Of a DNA stretch of 5,998 bases, positions 1 through 5,132 are shown piece by piece. The notes beneath the pieces are model-generated. The model worked only from the letters and a program-made list of their open reading frames with translations. It made no database searches and was not told the DNA's origin. A program made the translations under genes and the position numbers. Source of the DNA: Anaerolineae bacterium (GTDB taxonomy: Bacteria; Chloroflexota; Anaerolineae; Anaerolineales; Anaerolineaceae); NCBI GenBank assembly GCA_016213455.1, contig JACRAG010000174.1, positions 1 to 5,998 on the forward strand, given 5' to 3'. Position 1 is the stretch's first letter, and each line of letters starts with the position of its first letter.

Positions 1-327
1 CCATTTTGCACCCACGCGCCAGTGGATCATGCGTGCCAGCAGGTCTGCCAGCCCGGCTTTGCCGCTGCGCATGGCTGTGGCAACCAGCGCTCCGGTAAGT
101 GGACCGTAAACCGCAAGGCTGAACAGGATGGAGAGGAACACATGCTGTCCGTTGGTAAATCCGGTCGCGGACAATTGAGCGAAGTTCGCCATGGTCGGCA
201 GGAGATAACCCTGTTGACCGGCGATCACCAGCGCGGGGATCCAGCACAACCAGGTGATGCCAAAGGCCAGAATGATATAGACCGCCATGGATTTTTGCTC
301 GTTGGTCCGCGCAGATTGGAAATTCAT
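1..327 (-). CDS. CPBP-family intramembrane metalloprotease, N-terminal part (runs off left edge)
   Basis: An open frame begins with ATG at 327 and stays open for 109 codons to base 1, so only the N-terminus is visible. It starts MNFQSARTNEQKSMAVYIIL. A first membrane segment lies at about residues 15-37 and a second at about 63-86. The stretch YGPLTGALVATAMRSGKAGL (residues 74-93), followed by a Leu/Arg-rich helix and WRVGAKW, strongly resembles the start of CPBP (CAAX protease/bacteriocin-processing, Abi) proteins, which usually read GPLxAALxVT...G+AGLRxLLxRLxRWRVG. These proteins are polytopic membrane proteases, and some act in bacteriocin self-immunity or membrane-protein processing. The catalytic motifs (EExxxR, FxxxH, HxxxN) would lie beyond the edge, so activity cannot be judged. 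A GAGG-type ribosome binding site lies a few bases upstream of the ATG and supports this start. The substrate is unknown. Confidence 0.75.
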   Translation of the reverse strand, partial: MNFQSARTNEQKSMAVYIILAFGITWLCWIPALVIAGQQGYLLPTMANFAQLSATGFTNGQHVFLSILFSLAVYGPLTGALVATAMRSGKAGLADLLARMIHWRVGAKW

Positions 328-583
328 TGGCCCTCTTTGTTGTGATTGGTTGTTGGATTCTTAATCGGAGGTCATCAGGGCAGCAAATCGCAACCGGCTG
401 AAGCAGGTGTGATCAGCACTGTACCATTGGGATGGTTTATTATACCCATAACTCCGGTTTCTATTCTCTTGTGGCAGTCCATGAAAAGTTTTCCAGCCAG
501 CCTGAACTCCCCTCCCGCTGCTGAACGCCGCAGGGGGTGGTCGGACCAGAGACGATGTGATCCATTCAGGCTTGTTGGATCAA
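328..583. other. Intergenic region upstream of the CPBP gene
   Basis: No protein-like reading frame is convincing here on either strand. On the minus strand there is a perfect TATAAT at 444-439, about 110 bases before the CPBP start. It could be that gene's -10 box, but no good -35 box is visible at the usual spacing. A small inverted repeat (TGATCCA at 558-564 with TGGATCA at 576-582) lies at the right end, next to the larger hairpin. The rest holds nothing I can recognise. Confidence 0.35.
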
Positions 584-675
584 TACCCGTTCATGACCCA
601 TTGGATGGATGCCTGGCAGATGCATGTAACGAAGATGCCTTTGATTGCATCCATCCCAATCCCATGGAACGGGTA
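584..675. repeat. Long imperfect inverted repeat (hairpin) at the 3' end of the SRPBCC gene
   Basis: Two 29-base arms, 584-612 and 647-675, are imperfect reverse complements separated by 34 bases. The outer 9 bases (TACCCGTTC with GAACGGGTA) and inner 10 bases (GGATGGATGC with GCATCCATCC) pair perfectly; small bulges and one internal loop lie between. About 25 of 29 positions can pair. The right arm ends one base before the stop codon of the minus-strand SRPBCC gene, so its mRNA would carry this structure in its 3' end. No U-run follows on the minus strand, so it is not a classical intrinsic terminator. It might be an mRNA 3' stabiliser, a boundary for transcription, or a decayed short mobile repeat. 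Confidence 0.6.
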
Positions 676-676
676 C

Positions 677-1105
677 TCAGTTTTCCGCCCGCTGCTTCAA
701 AGCCCGATCCATGGCTTCGAAGCCTTTTTTGGATTGGGTGTCGATGTCTTTTGCCTGTGTGGGAACCAGCAGCCCGTGGAAGAGCTCTTGGTCGATGAAA
801 TGGACGCTGCCTGTCTCGGTGCGTTCAATGATGAAATGGTGTTCGCCGCGGAACAAAAAAGGAAGACCGACATGGTAGGTCCAGCAGAGTTCCTGGTTGG
901 GCTCGAGCTTGATCACGGTGCAGTGTAGGGTCAAATCACTTTTGTCCGAGTGGACAGCGATATCCTCTTTTTCACCCACTTGTGCCGTTCCAAGCGCCTG
1001 GCGAATGAACGGGTTCCATTCAGGGTAGTGGTCGAGGCCGGTCAAGATCGACCAAACTTTTTCGGGTGATGCCTGGATGTCGATTTCGGTGCGAAGTTCT
1101 TTCAT
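677..1105 (-). CDS. SRPBCC (START-like/polyketide cyclase) domain protein
   Basis: This is a 142-residue soluble protein that is almost entirely one SRPBCC helix-grip domain. The N-terminal strand and helix read IDIQASPEKVWSILTGLDHY followed by PEWNPFI (residues 8-34), the classic ASPExVWxxLTDxxxYPxWNPF signature. Later come LTLHCTVIKLEPNQELCW (58-75) and LPFLFRGEHHFIIE (81-94). The C-terminal helix KGFEAMDRALKQRAE (127-141) lines the cavity in such proteins. The family binds hydrophobic small molecules; the ligand here is unknown. The length is normal for a single-domain member. ATG at 1105 is preferred over an upstream in-frame start at 1186 because GGAG lies 5 bases before it, the domain begins directly after it, and the extension has no family resemblance and would run into the promoter region. 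It appears to be a single-gene unit with its own promoter at about 1195-1231. Confidence 0.85.
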   Translation of the reverse strand: MKELRTEIDIQASPEKVWSILTGLDHYPEWNPFIRQALGTAQVGEKEDIAVHSDKSDLTLHCTVIKLEPNQELCWTYHVGLPFLFRGEHHFIIERTETGSVHFIDQELFHGLLVPTQAKDIDTQSKKGFEAMDRALKQRAEN

Positions 1106-1194
1106 GGTTACTCCATTTGCCGAAATTGGTGCATGGGAAAACCGGCGCAGCCATCCAGACCGGTAAATGGGGTTGGGATGGGGCACCGTGCCTG

Positions 1195-1231
1195 ATTATC
1201 AGCATAGCACAATTGAAAACAAATGGGTCAA
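1195..1231 (-). promoter_or_regulatory. Candidate promoter of the SRPBCC gene
   Basis: On the minus strand, TTGACC (1231-1226, five of six bases of the -35 consensus) is followed after 19 bases by TATGCT (1206-1201), which carries the TGn of an extended -10 box. Directly after it is GATAAT (1200-1195), which can pair with TTGTTT (1222-1217) at a 16-base spacing. Either pair would start transcription about 85-95 bases before the SRPBCC start codon. The TTGACC overlaps the stop codon of the neighbouring dedA remnant. The call rests only on consensus matching. Confidence 0.4.
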
Positions 1232-1356
1232 GTCGAAGGATTTTTGTTCGCGCGGCGTTTGTTGCGCACAAACCGCACCACCACCGCCAGGCTCAACTGC
1301 CCGGTGGCAGCCACCAAACCGGCAAAAGGCATGACCAATTCGGAAAGGATGGGTGG
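1228..1356 (-). pseudogene. Remnant of a second dedA copy with an internal deletion
   Basis: Bases 1234-1356 match the intact dedA gene in two blocks: 1234-1284 matches 3126-3176, and 1285-1356 matches 3594-3665. There are about 6 mismatches in 123 bases, roughly 95% identity. The intervening 417 bases of dedA (3177-3593, 139 codons) are missing, and the reading frame is kept across the join. The encoded string corresponds to DedA residues 35-58 joined to 198-214, with a few substitutions, and ends at TGA (1230-1228). Homology stops at 1356, and the next in-frame codon upstream (1359-1357) is TGA, so the N-terminal 34 residues and the normal start are gone. All DedA core membrane segments and the paired arginines are lost, so it cannot be a working DedA protein. 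A 34-codon ORF from ATG 1332 to 1228 remains open. I see no ribosome binding site worth trusting. Confidence 0.85.
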
Positions 1357-1373
1357 TCATCATTGGATCCCCC

Positions 1374-1390
1374 CAATAACTTACTTATTG
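1374..1390. repeat. Small AT-rich hairpin over the propeller-gene stop codon
   Basis: CAATAA (1374-1379) and TTATTG (1385-1390) are perfect inverted repeats around a 5-base loop. The right arm contains the stop codon of the minus-strand propeller gene. On the plus strand it is followed by ATTTTT, and on the minus strand by GGGGGG, so it is not a good terminator for the gene it overlaps. The six-pair AT-rich stem is weak and may be chance. Confidence 0.25.
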
Positions 1391-2839
1391 ATTTTTCTCC
1401 CACCAAAAAGGTGCATTAATCGTTGTCGGGCCGGCAATTGGAGTGATACCATCACCCTCCAGGCCCACAGTCCATATTTCTCCATAGTCAATTCTGCTAA
1501 TCGAATAAACCACTAAATCACCATTTGGGGAAAACTGAACATTGGACAAAACGTCTTGTGTTGGAATTACCAGGTCCTTTTCCATTCCCGAATTAATGTC
1601 TAGCAATACAATACGATAATAGCTATTTCCCTCTTTTTCCTCCTTAACCCGGAAAGCGATTTGCGAACTGTCTGGTGACCAATCCGCTGAGAACCCGCCA
1701 GATACCGAAAATCCTTGTTCTGGAACGTTTCCCATTTTAGCAATGGGCTCGCATCTTCCCGTTGATCGATTAGCTAGCCATAGATATTGAACCCAACCTT
1801 CGCCTTCAGTTGTCTCCATTCCACCAACCCATAATAATTTTTGACCATCAGGCGACCATTTTAAAGTATGAAGCTCAGTATCTTTGCCATTTTCAACTCT
1901 GCATAGTATTTCACGAGAGGAAGGATCGCCAGTTCTCCAAATGCTAATTTCATTCATCCAAGGATTGTTCTTGCCGCTATATGGATGGTAAGACAATGCG
2001 CCGGCAATTAAATTTCCATCTGGAGAAAAGGCCATATCATCCATTTCAGGGAAAATCCCATCGTGCTCAGATGCCTCTAGCATCACTCCTTTTCCATCTG
2101 TTACTTTGATTAATGAAGCACTTGATAAATTATCCGTATCGATATGGGCTAGAAAATATTTCGCATCCGGTGACCACCGATAAAATTCGATTAAAGTAAA
2201 ACCATACTTCTGTCTTATGGCTATGTTTTGTCCTGAAGACATCTCATAGATTGTCCATACTGCTCCTTCTCTCTCTGCAGATTGATAAGCGATATAAGCA
2301 TCATCTGATGTTATTTGAAGCGATAAGAGCCGCGGGTAGTCAGCCATAGAACCAAAGCCAAGATCAAGCTTTGTCGTTGGCTTCTCTTTCCGTTTCCCCT
2401 TTTCATCAATTTTTACTTCTTCCAGTTCAATATCAGCATTCTTCCCTTTTCGGTGTGGATACCAAATACTATCTAGTTCCTTGCCCGGAACTTTCTCATC
2501 CAGATAAACTAATTGAGGGGTGGGAAAGAGTTCGGCTACAGGGGTGGTCATAGGTTCTGGGGTTGAGGTGAGCGGCGGCCAGAGTTCATCAGTAGGCCAA
2601 CCTTCTGGTGGAACTGGCGTTAAGACATTGGCAGTTGGCTGAATGGTAAAAGTAACTGTTGGAATTTCATATGTTGAACTAATTTCTGGTGGAGGATAAC
2701 CAATCTCAGTTGATGTCGGGTCAGGTGAAAGGGATATCGGGCGACGCAGTATGATTAAGAGGATCGCTGATAATAACAAGAGAAACAGAACAATTGCAAT
2801 TACTCCAAAACTACTCAAAGAATTGAAGCGCTTTTTCAT
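1385..2839 (-). CDS. Membrane-anchored TolB/WD40-like (PD40) beta-propeller protein
   Basis: A 484-residue protein. It starts MKKRFNSLSS and has one hydrophobic segment at about residues 11-31, which should act as an uncleaved anchor with the body outside the cytoplasm. A Pro/Thr/Ser-rich stalk follows (about 38-108), then a Lys/Glu-rich section (about 113-158). The rest is a beta-propeller with PD40-type repeats: RWSPD (221-225), AFSPDG (270-275), KWSPDG (327-332), DWSPD (386-390) and QFSPNG (435-440), spaced 49-59 residues apart. A weaker blade near TSDDAYIAYQS (177-187) suggests about six blades. Such propellers usually bind proteins or ligands; no catalytic domain is fused and the partner is unknown. 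GGAGAG lies 6 bases before the ATG, supporting this start. The DNA is much richer in A+T than its neighbours (22 of 60 bases G/C at 1861-1920, against 42 of 60 within dedA at 3541-3600), which suggests separate origin. It lies between the two dedA copies. Confidence 0.85.
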   Translation of the reverse strand: MKKRFNSLSSFGVIAIVLFLLLLSAILLIILRRPISLSPDPTSTEIGYPPPEISSTYEIPTVTFTIQPTANVLTPVPPEGWPTDELWPPLTSTPEPMTTPVAELFPTPQLVYLDEKVPGKELDSIWYPHRKGKNADIELEEVKIDEKGKRKEKPTTKLDLGFGSMADYPRLLSLQITSDDAYIAYQSAEREGAVWTIYEMSSGQNIAIRQKYGFTLIEFYRWSPDAKYFLAHIDTDNLSSASLIKVTDGKGVMLEASEHDGIFPEMDDMAFSPDGNLIAGALSYHPYSGKNNPWMNEISIWRTGDPSSREILCRVENGKDTELHTLKWSPDGQKLLWVGGMETTEGEGWVQYLWLANRSTGRCEPIAKMGNVPEQGFSVSGGFSADWSPDSSQIAFRVKEEKEGNSYYRIVLLDINSGMEKDLVIPTQDVLSNVQFSPNGDLVVYSISRIDYGEIWTVGLEGDGITPIAGPTTINAPFWWEKNQ

Positions 2840-3122
2840 AAGATTCTCTCCGTAATTTAATCGGTGAAATCATAGAAAAGAGGAGAAAAGCTTGATGGTA
2901 TAAGCGACAGAAAAGATGAATTTCCGGTGCGCCGTCTATTCTGCCGGATGTTTCATTTCACCCCTTTGGCAATCGTATCCAAGAGCAGAAACATGCTTCC
3001 CGAAGGGGAGAAGCATTCCTTCAAACGATTAACTTAAACAATAAAGAGGATTTGCTGGGAATATACAAACGGGTAACTGTGGAATATTTTCCCCTACAAT
3101 CATATATGAAAAAAAAGGATTA
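2840..3122. other. AT-rich intergenic region between the propeller gene and dedA
   Basis: About 280 bases with no credible gene. It should contain the promoter of the minus-strand propeller gene, but I see no clear -35/-10 pair. It contains a hairpin (2993-3016) and, just past the dedA stop codon, a run of eight T on the minus strand (3116-3109). The T-run has no GC-rich stem directly before it, so it is not a standard intrinsic terminator. Confidence 0.4.
2993..3016 (-). terminator. Possible weak terminator hairpin downstream of dedA
   Basis: ATGCTTC (2993-2999) pairs with GAAGCAT (3010-3016). Two more C-G pairs are possible across a single bulged base. On the minus strand the stem is followed by GTTTCTGCTCTT, which is only loosely T-rich. 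It lies about 110 bases past the dedA stop and about 150 bases before the propeller gene start, so it could separate the two genes or form part of the propeller-gene leader. The evidence is structural only. Confidence 0.3.
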
Positions 3123-3767
3123 TTACGAAGGATTTTTAGTCGCGCGGCGTTTGTTGCGCACAAACCGCACCACCACGATCACGCCGGCGAGGACCACCAC
3201 CGCCAGCACCACATCTTCCCAGACCGCCAGCCATTCCAGTACGCGTTCCCAGTTGTCGCCCAGCAGGTAGCCGGCCGTGGCGAGCAGTAGATTCCACAGG
3301 CCGGTGCCCAGCGCCGAGAAGAACAGGAAGCGCTGCATGGGCATGTTCGACATGCCAGCCGGGATGGAGATGAGGCTGCGCACCAGGCTGACCAGCCGCC
3401 CAAAAAATACCGCCGCAGGCCCGTGGCTGCGGAAATAGGTCAGGGTTTTGATCAGGTCTTCTTCGCTGACTCCCAGGTAAACGCCAAAGCGGCGCAAGAA
3501 ACCACCGATGCGTTCGGGGGTCAGGCGGCTGCCTAGCGCGTAGAAAACCAGCGCGCCAGCCAGCGCTCCCAGCGTGCCGGCGATGATCACCCCCGCCAGG
3601 CTCAACTGCCCGGTGGCAGCCACAAAACCGGCAAAAGGCATGACCAGTTCGGAGGGGATGGGTGGGAAGACCGTTTCCAGAAACATGACCAGCGCGATGC
3701 CGGGATAACCCAGGCCGACGATCGTCGCTTCAATCCATTCAACCAGCGCAGCAATCCATTCCGTCAT
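3123..3767 (-). CDS. DedA family (VTT domain) integral membrane protein
   Basis: A 214-residue polytopic membrane protein with the DedA/SNARE-associated (VTT) domain. Hallmarks are ETVFPPIPSE (residues 31-40, with the conserved acidic Glu31 and Glu40 flanking PPIP), the glycine-rich helix GTLGALAG (64-71), FGRLVSLVRS (122-131) with the paired arginines Arg124 and Arg130, then IPAGMSNMPMQRFLFFSALG (135-154) and GLWN (156-159). A last hydrophobic helix (about 183-200) ends in a basic tail, RFVRNKRRATKNPS. The length is typical. Some family members flip undecaprenyl phosphate or other lipids across the membrane and matter for envelope integrity and proton-motive-force tolerance; the substrate here cannot be read from sequence. 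A -10-like TAAAAT ends 6 bases before the ATG and only a weak GGA precedes it, suggesting a leaderless mRNA. The gene is divergent from the esterase gene. A truncated second copy lies at 1228-1356. Confidence 0.92.
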   Translation of the reverse strand: MTEWIAALVEWIEATIVGLGYPGIALVMFLETVFPPIPSELVMPFAGFVAATGQLSLAGVIIAGTLGALAGALVFYALGSRLTPERIGGFLRRFGVYLGVSEEDLIKTLTYFRSHGPAAVFFGRLVSLVRSLISIPAGMSNMPMQRFLFFSALGTGLWNLLLATAGYLLGDNWERVLEWLAVWEDVVLAVVVLAGVIVVVRFVRNKRRATKNPS

Positions 3768-3773
3768 GGGTCC

Positions 3774-3804
3774 ATTTTACCCGGAGCGGGCCTGATTAGA
3801 CCAA
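3774..3804 (-). promoter_or_regulatory. Candidate dedA promoter with start codon at or near +1
   Basis: On the minus strand, TAAAAT (3779-3774) is a five-of-six match to the -10 box. It is followed by only GGACCC before the ATG at 3767. Transcription would then begin at about the start codon. A weak -35 candidate, TTGGTC (3804-3799), lies 19 bases upstream. It sits in the 89-base divergent region shared with the esterase promoter. Confidence 0.4.
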
Positions 3805-3835
3805 TTTTTGCCTAATCCTGGGTAGGAATGGCCCG

Positions 3836-3844
3836 TGATATAAT
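3836..3844 (+). promoter_or_regulatory. Extended -10 promoter of the esterase lipoprotein gene
   Basis: TGATATAAT is a perfect extended -10 element (TGn plus TATAAT at 3839-3844). No convincing -35 box lies 16-18 bases upstream, which is common for extended -10 promoters. The ATG at 3857 is 12 bases past the hexamer, so the 5' leader would be only about 5 bases. No Shine-Dalgarno sequence is present between them. Confidence 0.55.
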
Positions 3845-3856
3845 GCCCATCATCCT

Positions 3857-4771
3857 ATGAAGCGCGCCCTCATCCTGCTTTTCTGCCTGTTGCTCGCTGC
3901 CTGCGGGATGGTCCCTGGGGTGGGGCCTGCGCCTGCTTCCAGTCCAACCGCGACAACCGTCCCCACCGCGACGGCCACACAGACGCCCACGCTCCTTCCG
4001 ACACCGACTGCCACGCCGACCATCACGCCCACCGCCACGCCGGAACCCTGCCGCGAACGGTCTGGGCGCTTTCAACGCTTTAAAATCTTATCGGCGGACC
4101 TGAAAAAACCGCTGGAGTACCAGATTTACTTTCCGCCCTGCTATGACGACTCGGGTGAGACGCGCTACCCGGTGCTGTATATGTTCCACGGGCAGACCTA
4201 CAAGGACGACCAGTGGCCGCGGCTAGGGATCGGGAAAGCCGCCAATGCTGTGATCAACGCCGGCGCGCGCCCATTTTTGATCGTGCTGCCATATGAGGTG
4301 GATACCTTCGCCGATCCCTACCAGCCCGGATTCGGCACAGCCGTGGTGGATACCCTTATCCCCTGGATTGACTCTTTCTATCCGACCTGTACCGAGCGCG
4401 CCTGCCGCGCTGTGGGCGGACTTTCGCGCGGCGGGGCCTGGGCGTGGATGCTCGGGCTGGATCACCCTGAGCTGTTCAGCCGGGTGGGCGGGCACAGCTT
4501 TGTGCCGTTCCACGGCATGGACCTGCGCTTGATCCGCCAGCTGCGCGCTTTGAAGGACCAGCCGCTGCCGCTGTTGAAGGTGGATATGGGTACAGATGAT
4601 ATCTGGCTGCCCACGCTCAAGGATTACCTGAAGCTGGCCGAGACATTGAAGCTGGAATATACTTACCAGATTTACAAAGGGTATCACGACGAGAAGTATT
4701 GGTCGGCGCATGTACTGGATTACATGAATTGGTATGCCGACGGCTTCGCCGAGGCGCCCGAAACCCCATAA
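3857..4771 (+). CDS. Secreted lipoprotein with esterase D-type alpha/beta-hydrolase domain
   Basis: A 304-residue protein. The first 16 residues form a lipoprotein signal (MKRALILLFCLLLAAC) with lipobox L-A-A-C and lipidated Cys16, so it should be tethered outside the cytoplasmic membrane. A Thr/Pro/Ala-rich stalk follows (about 25-64), encoded by low-complexity DNA near 3940-4050. The catalytic domain (about 70-298) is of the putative-esterase (EstD/Fes/antigen 85-like) type. It shows YPVLYMFHG (104-112), the nucleophile elbow GGLSRGG (187-193) with Ser190, a candidate acid Asp247 or Asp248 in MGTDDIW, and the catalytic-His motif GYHDEKYW with His277. Cys178 and Cys183 are close in sequence and could form a disulfide outside the cell, as could Cys65 and Cys95. 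The family cleaves carboxyl esters such as siderophore or feruloyl esters; the substrate here is unknown. The ATG is chosen because the lipoprotein signal begins there, although no ribosome binding site precedes it. Confidence 0.9.
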   Translation: MKRALILLFCLLLAACGMVPGVGPAPASSPTATTVPTATATQTPTLLPTPTATPTITPTATPEPCRERSGRFQRFKILSADLKKPLEYQIYFPPCYDDSGETRYPVLYMFHGQTYKDDQWPRLGIGKAANAVINAGARPFLIVLPYEVDTFADPYQPGFGTAVVDTLIPWIDSFYPTCTERACRAVGGLSRGGAWAWMLGLDHPELFSRVGGHSFVPFHGMDLRLIRQLRALKDQPLPLLKVDMGTDDIWLPTLKDYLKLAETLKLEYTYQIYKGYHDEKYWSAHVLDYMNWYADGFAEAPETP

Positions 4772-4788
4772 GCTTGTCCCATCAGCGG

Positions 4789-4818
4789 GAGGTCGCCGCG
4801 CCCACCGCGACGATATGA
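4789..4818 (+). repeat. 30-base direct repeat, copy 1
   Basis: This stretch (beginning GAGGTCGCCGCGCCCACC, ending CGATATGA) is identical to 4900-4929, 111 bases further on. The unit contains a short internal inverted repeat, GTCGC...GCGAC. The identity ends abruptly on both sides. Confidence 0.9.
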
Positions 4819-4836
4819 CGAAGCCATATCCTTCGT
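4812..4836 (+). repeat. Interleaved inverted repeats (pseudoknot-like order)
   Basis: Four adjacent six-base blocks occur in the order A, B, A', B': GATATG (4812-4817), ACGAAG (4818-4823), a single C, CATATC (4825-4830), CTTCGT (4831-4836). A pairs with A' and B pairs with B'. The two stems are either mutually exclusive hairpins or a compact pseudoknot fold. A overlaps the end of repeat copy 1. Copy 2 lacks the B, A' and B' blocks. Confidence 0.55.
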
Positions 4837-4899
4837 GCAACCCCAACCCACAGCGGGTGTTTGCTGCTCTCGCCTGTTACGCATCCTCATGTCTCTTGT

Positions 4900-4929
4900 G
4901 AGGTCGCCGCGCCCACCGCGACGATATGA
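4900..4929 (+). repeat. 30-base direct repeat, copy 2
   Basis: This is identical to 4789-4818. Its left flank TCTCTTGT (4892-4899) recurs at 4951-4958, followed by AGGTCGC. A third, decayed unit therefore appears to start there, giving AGGTCGC at 4790, 4901 and 4959. Confidence 0.9.
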
Positions 4930-4960
4930 TTTGATATAGAACGACCAGCATCTCTTGTAG

Positions 4961-5022
4961 GTCGCGGTTTCGGGCGGGTGGAATCTATGGCGGGGCGAAC
5001 CTGGGTCCCCCCGAAACCCGAC
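4961..5022. repeat. GC-rich imperfect hairpin upstream of the UDG gene
   Basis: The arms 4961-4978 and 5007-5022 pair over 16 base pairs (GTCG, GGTTTCGGG, GGG against their complements). The only interruptions are two single-base bulges, at C4965 and C4975. The loop is 28 bases. The structure ends about 80 bases before the UDG promoter. It lacks a following T-run, so it is not a textbook terminator, though it could limit readthrough from the esterase gene. It may also be an end of a short dispersed repeat. Confidence 0.6.
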
Positions 5023-5083
5023 AATGTGCGGTTACAAAACGCCAGGAGGGAGGTCATCCCGTCATTTCAGCCGCAACTGCCTG

Positions 5084-5124
5084 TTCATACGCCGCAAATT
5101 TGGCCTACAATGAAGGGTGGAGGG
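5084..5124 (+). promoter_or_regulatory. Candidate promoter and ribosome binding site of the UDG gene
   Basis: TTCATA (5084-5089) and TACAAT (5106-5111) are separated by 16 bases and match the -35 and -10 boxes at four and five of six positions. Transcription would begin near 5118. GGAGGG at 5119-5124 follows at once and lies 8 bases before the ATG at 5133. This strong site decides the start over the in-frame TTG at 5100, which lies upstream of the -10 box. Confidence 0.55.
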
Positions 5125-5132
5125 ATAAAACC

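Larger units (their letters stand above)
4772..5132. other. Repeat-rich intergenic region between esterase and UDG genes
   Basis: About 360 bases without a credible gene; open frames here have no family resemblance. It holds a perfect 30-base direct repeat (4789-4818 and 4900-4929), a partial third unit near 4951-4965, an interleaved inverted repeat (4812-4836), a small hairpin CCTCA/TGAGG (4885-4903), and a larger hairpin (4961-5022). The UDG promoter and ribosome binding site lie at the right end. No clear terminator for the esterase gene was found; TCCC/GGGA just after its stop gives only a four-pair stem. Confidence 0.6.

Noticed and set aside
22..928. Overlapping plus-strand open frames in the left 900 bases
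   Set aside because: Their translations resemble no family and are antisense to the CPBP and SRPBCC genes, which have clear family signatures and ribosome binding sites.
1106..1186. In-frame N-terminal extension of the SRPBCC protein
   Set aside because: It has no ribosome binding site and no family resemblance, and it lies between the promoter candidates and the well-supported ATG at 1105.
3144..3168. Stem-loop at the end of dedA, followed by the T8 run on the minus strand, as an intrinsic terminator
   Set aside because: The stem lies inside the coding sequence, is bulged, and is about 28 bases from the T-run, too far for a standard intrinsic terminator.
3962..3973. CCCACCGCGACG in the esterase stalk matches the core of the 30-base repeat
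   Set aside because: It encodes Pro/Thr/Ala in a low-complexity stalk, and the match is only 12 bases of GC-rich DNA, so chance is the better explanation.
4223..4846. A 207-codon minus-strand open frame antisense to the esterase
   Set aside because: It is a shadow of a GC-rich gene. The plus-strand frame has a lipobox, catalytic motifs and a promoter.
4789..4929. CRISPR array
   Set aside because: There are only two perfect units, 111 bases apart, with no regular spacers and no cas genes.
5100..5132. TTG at 5100 as the UDG start
   Set aside because: It lies upstream of the -10 box, while the ATG at 5133 has a strong GGAGGG site and fits the family's N-terminus.
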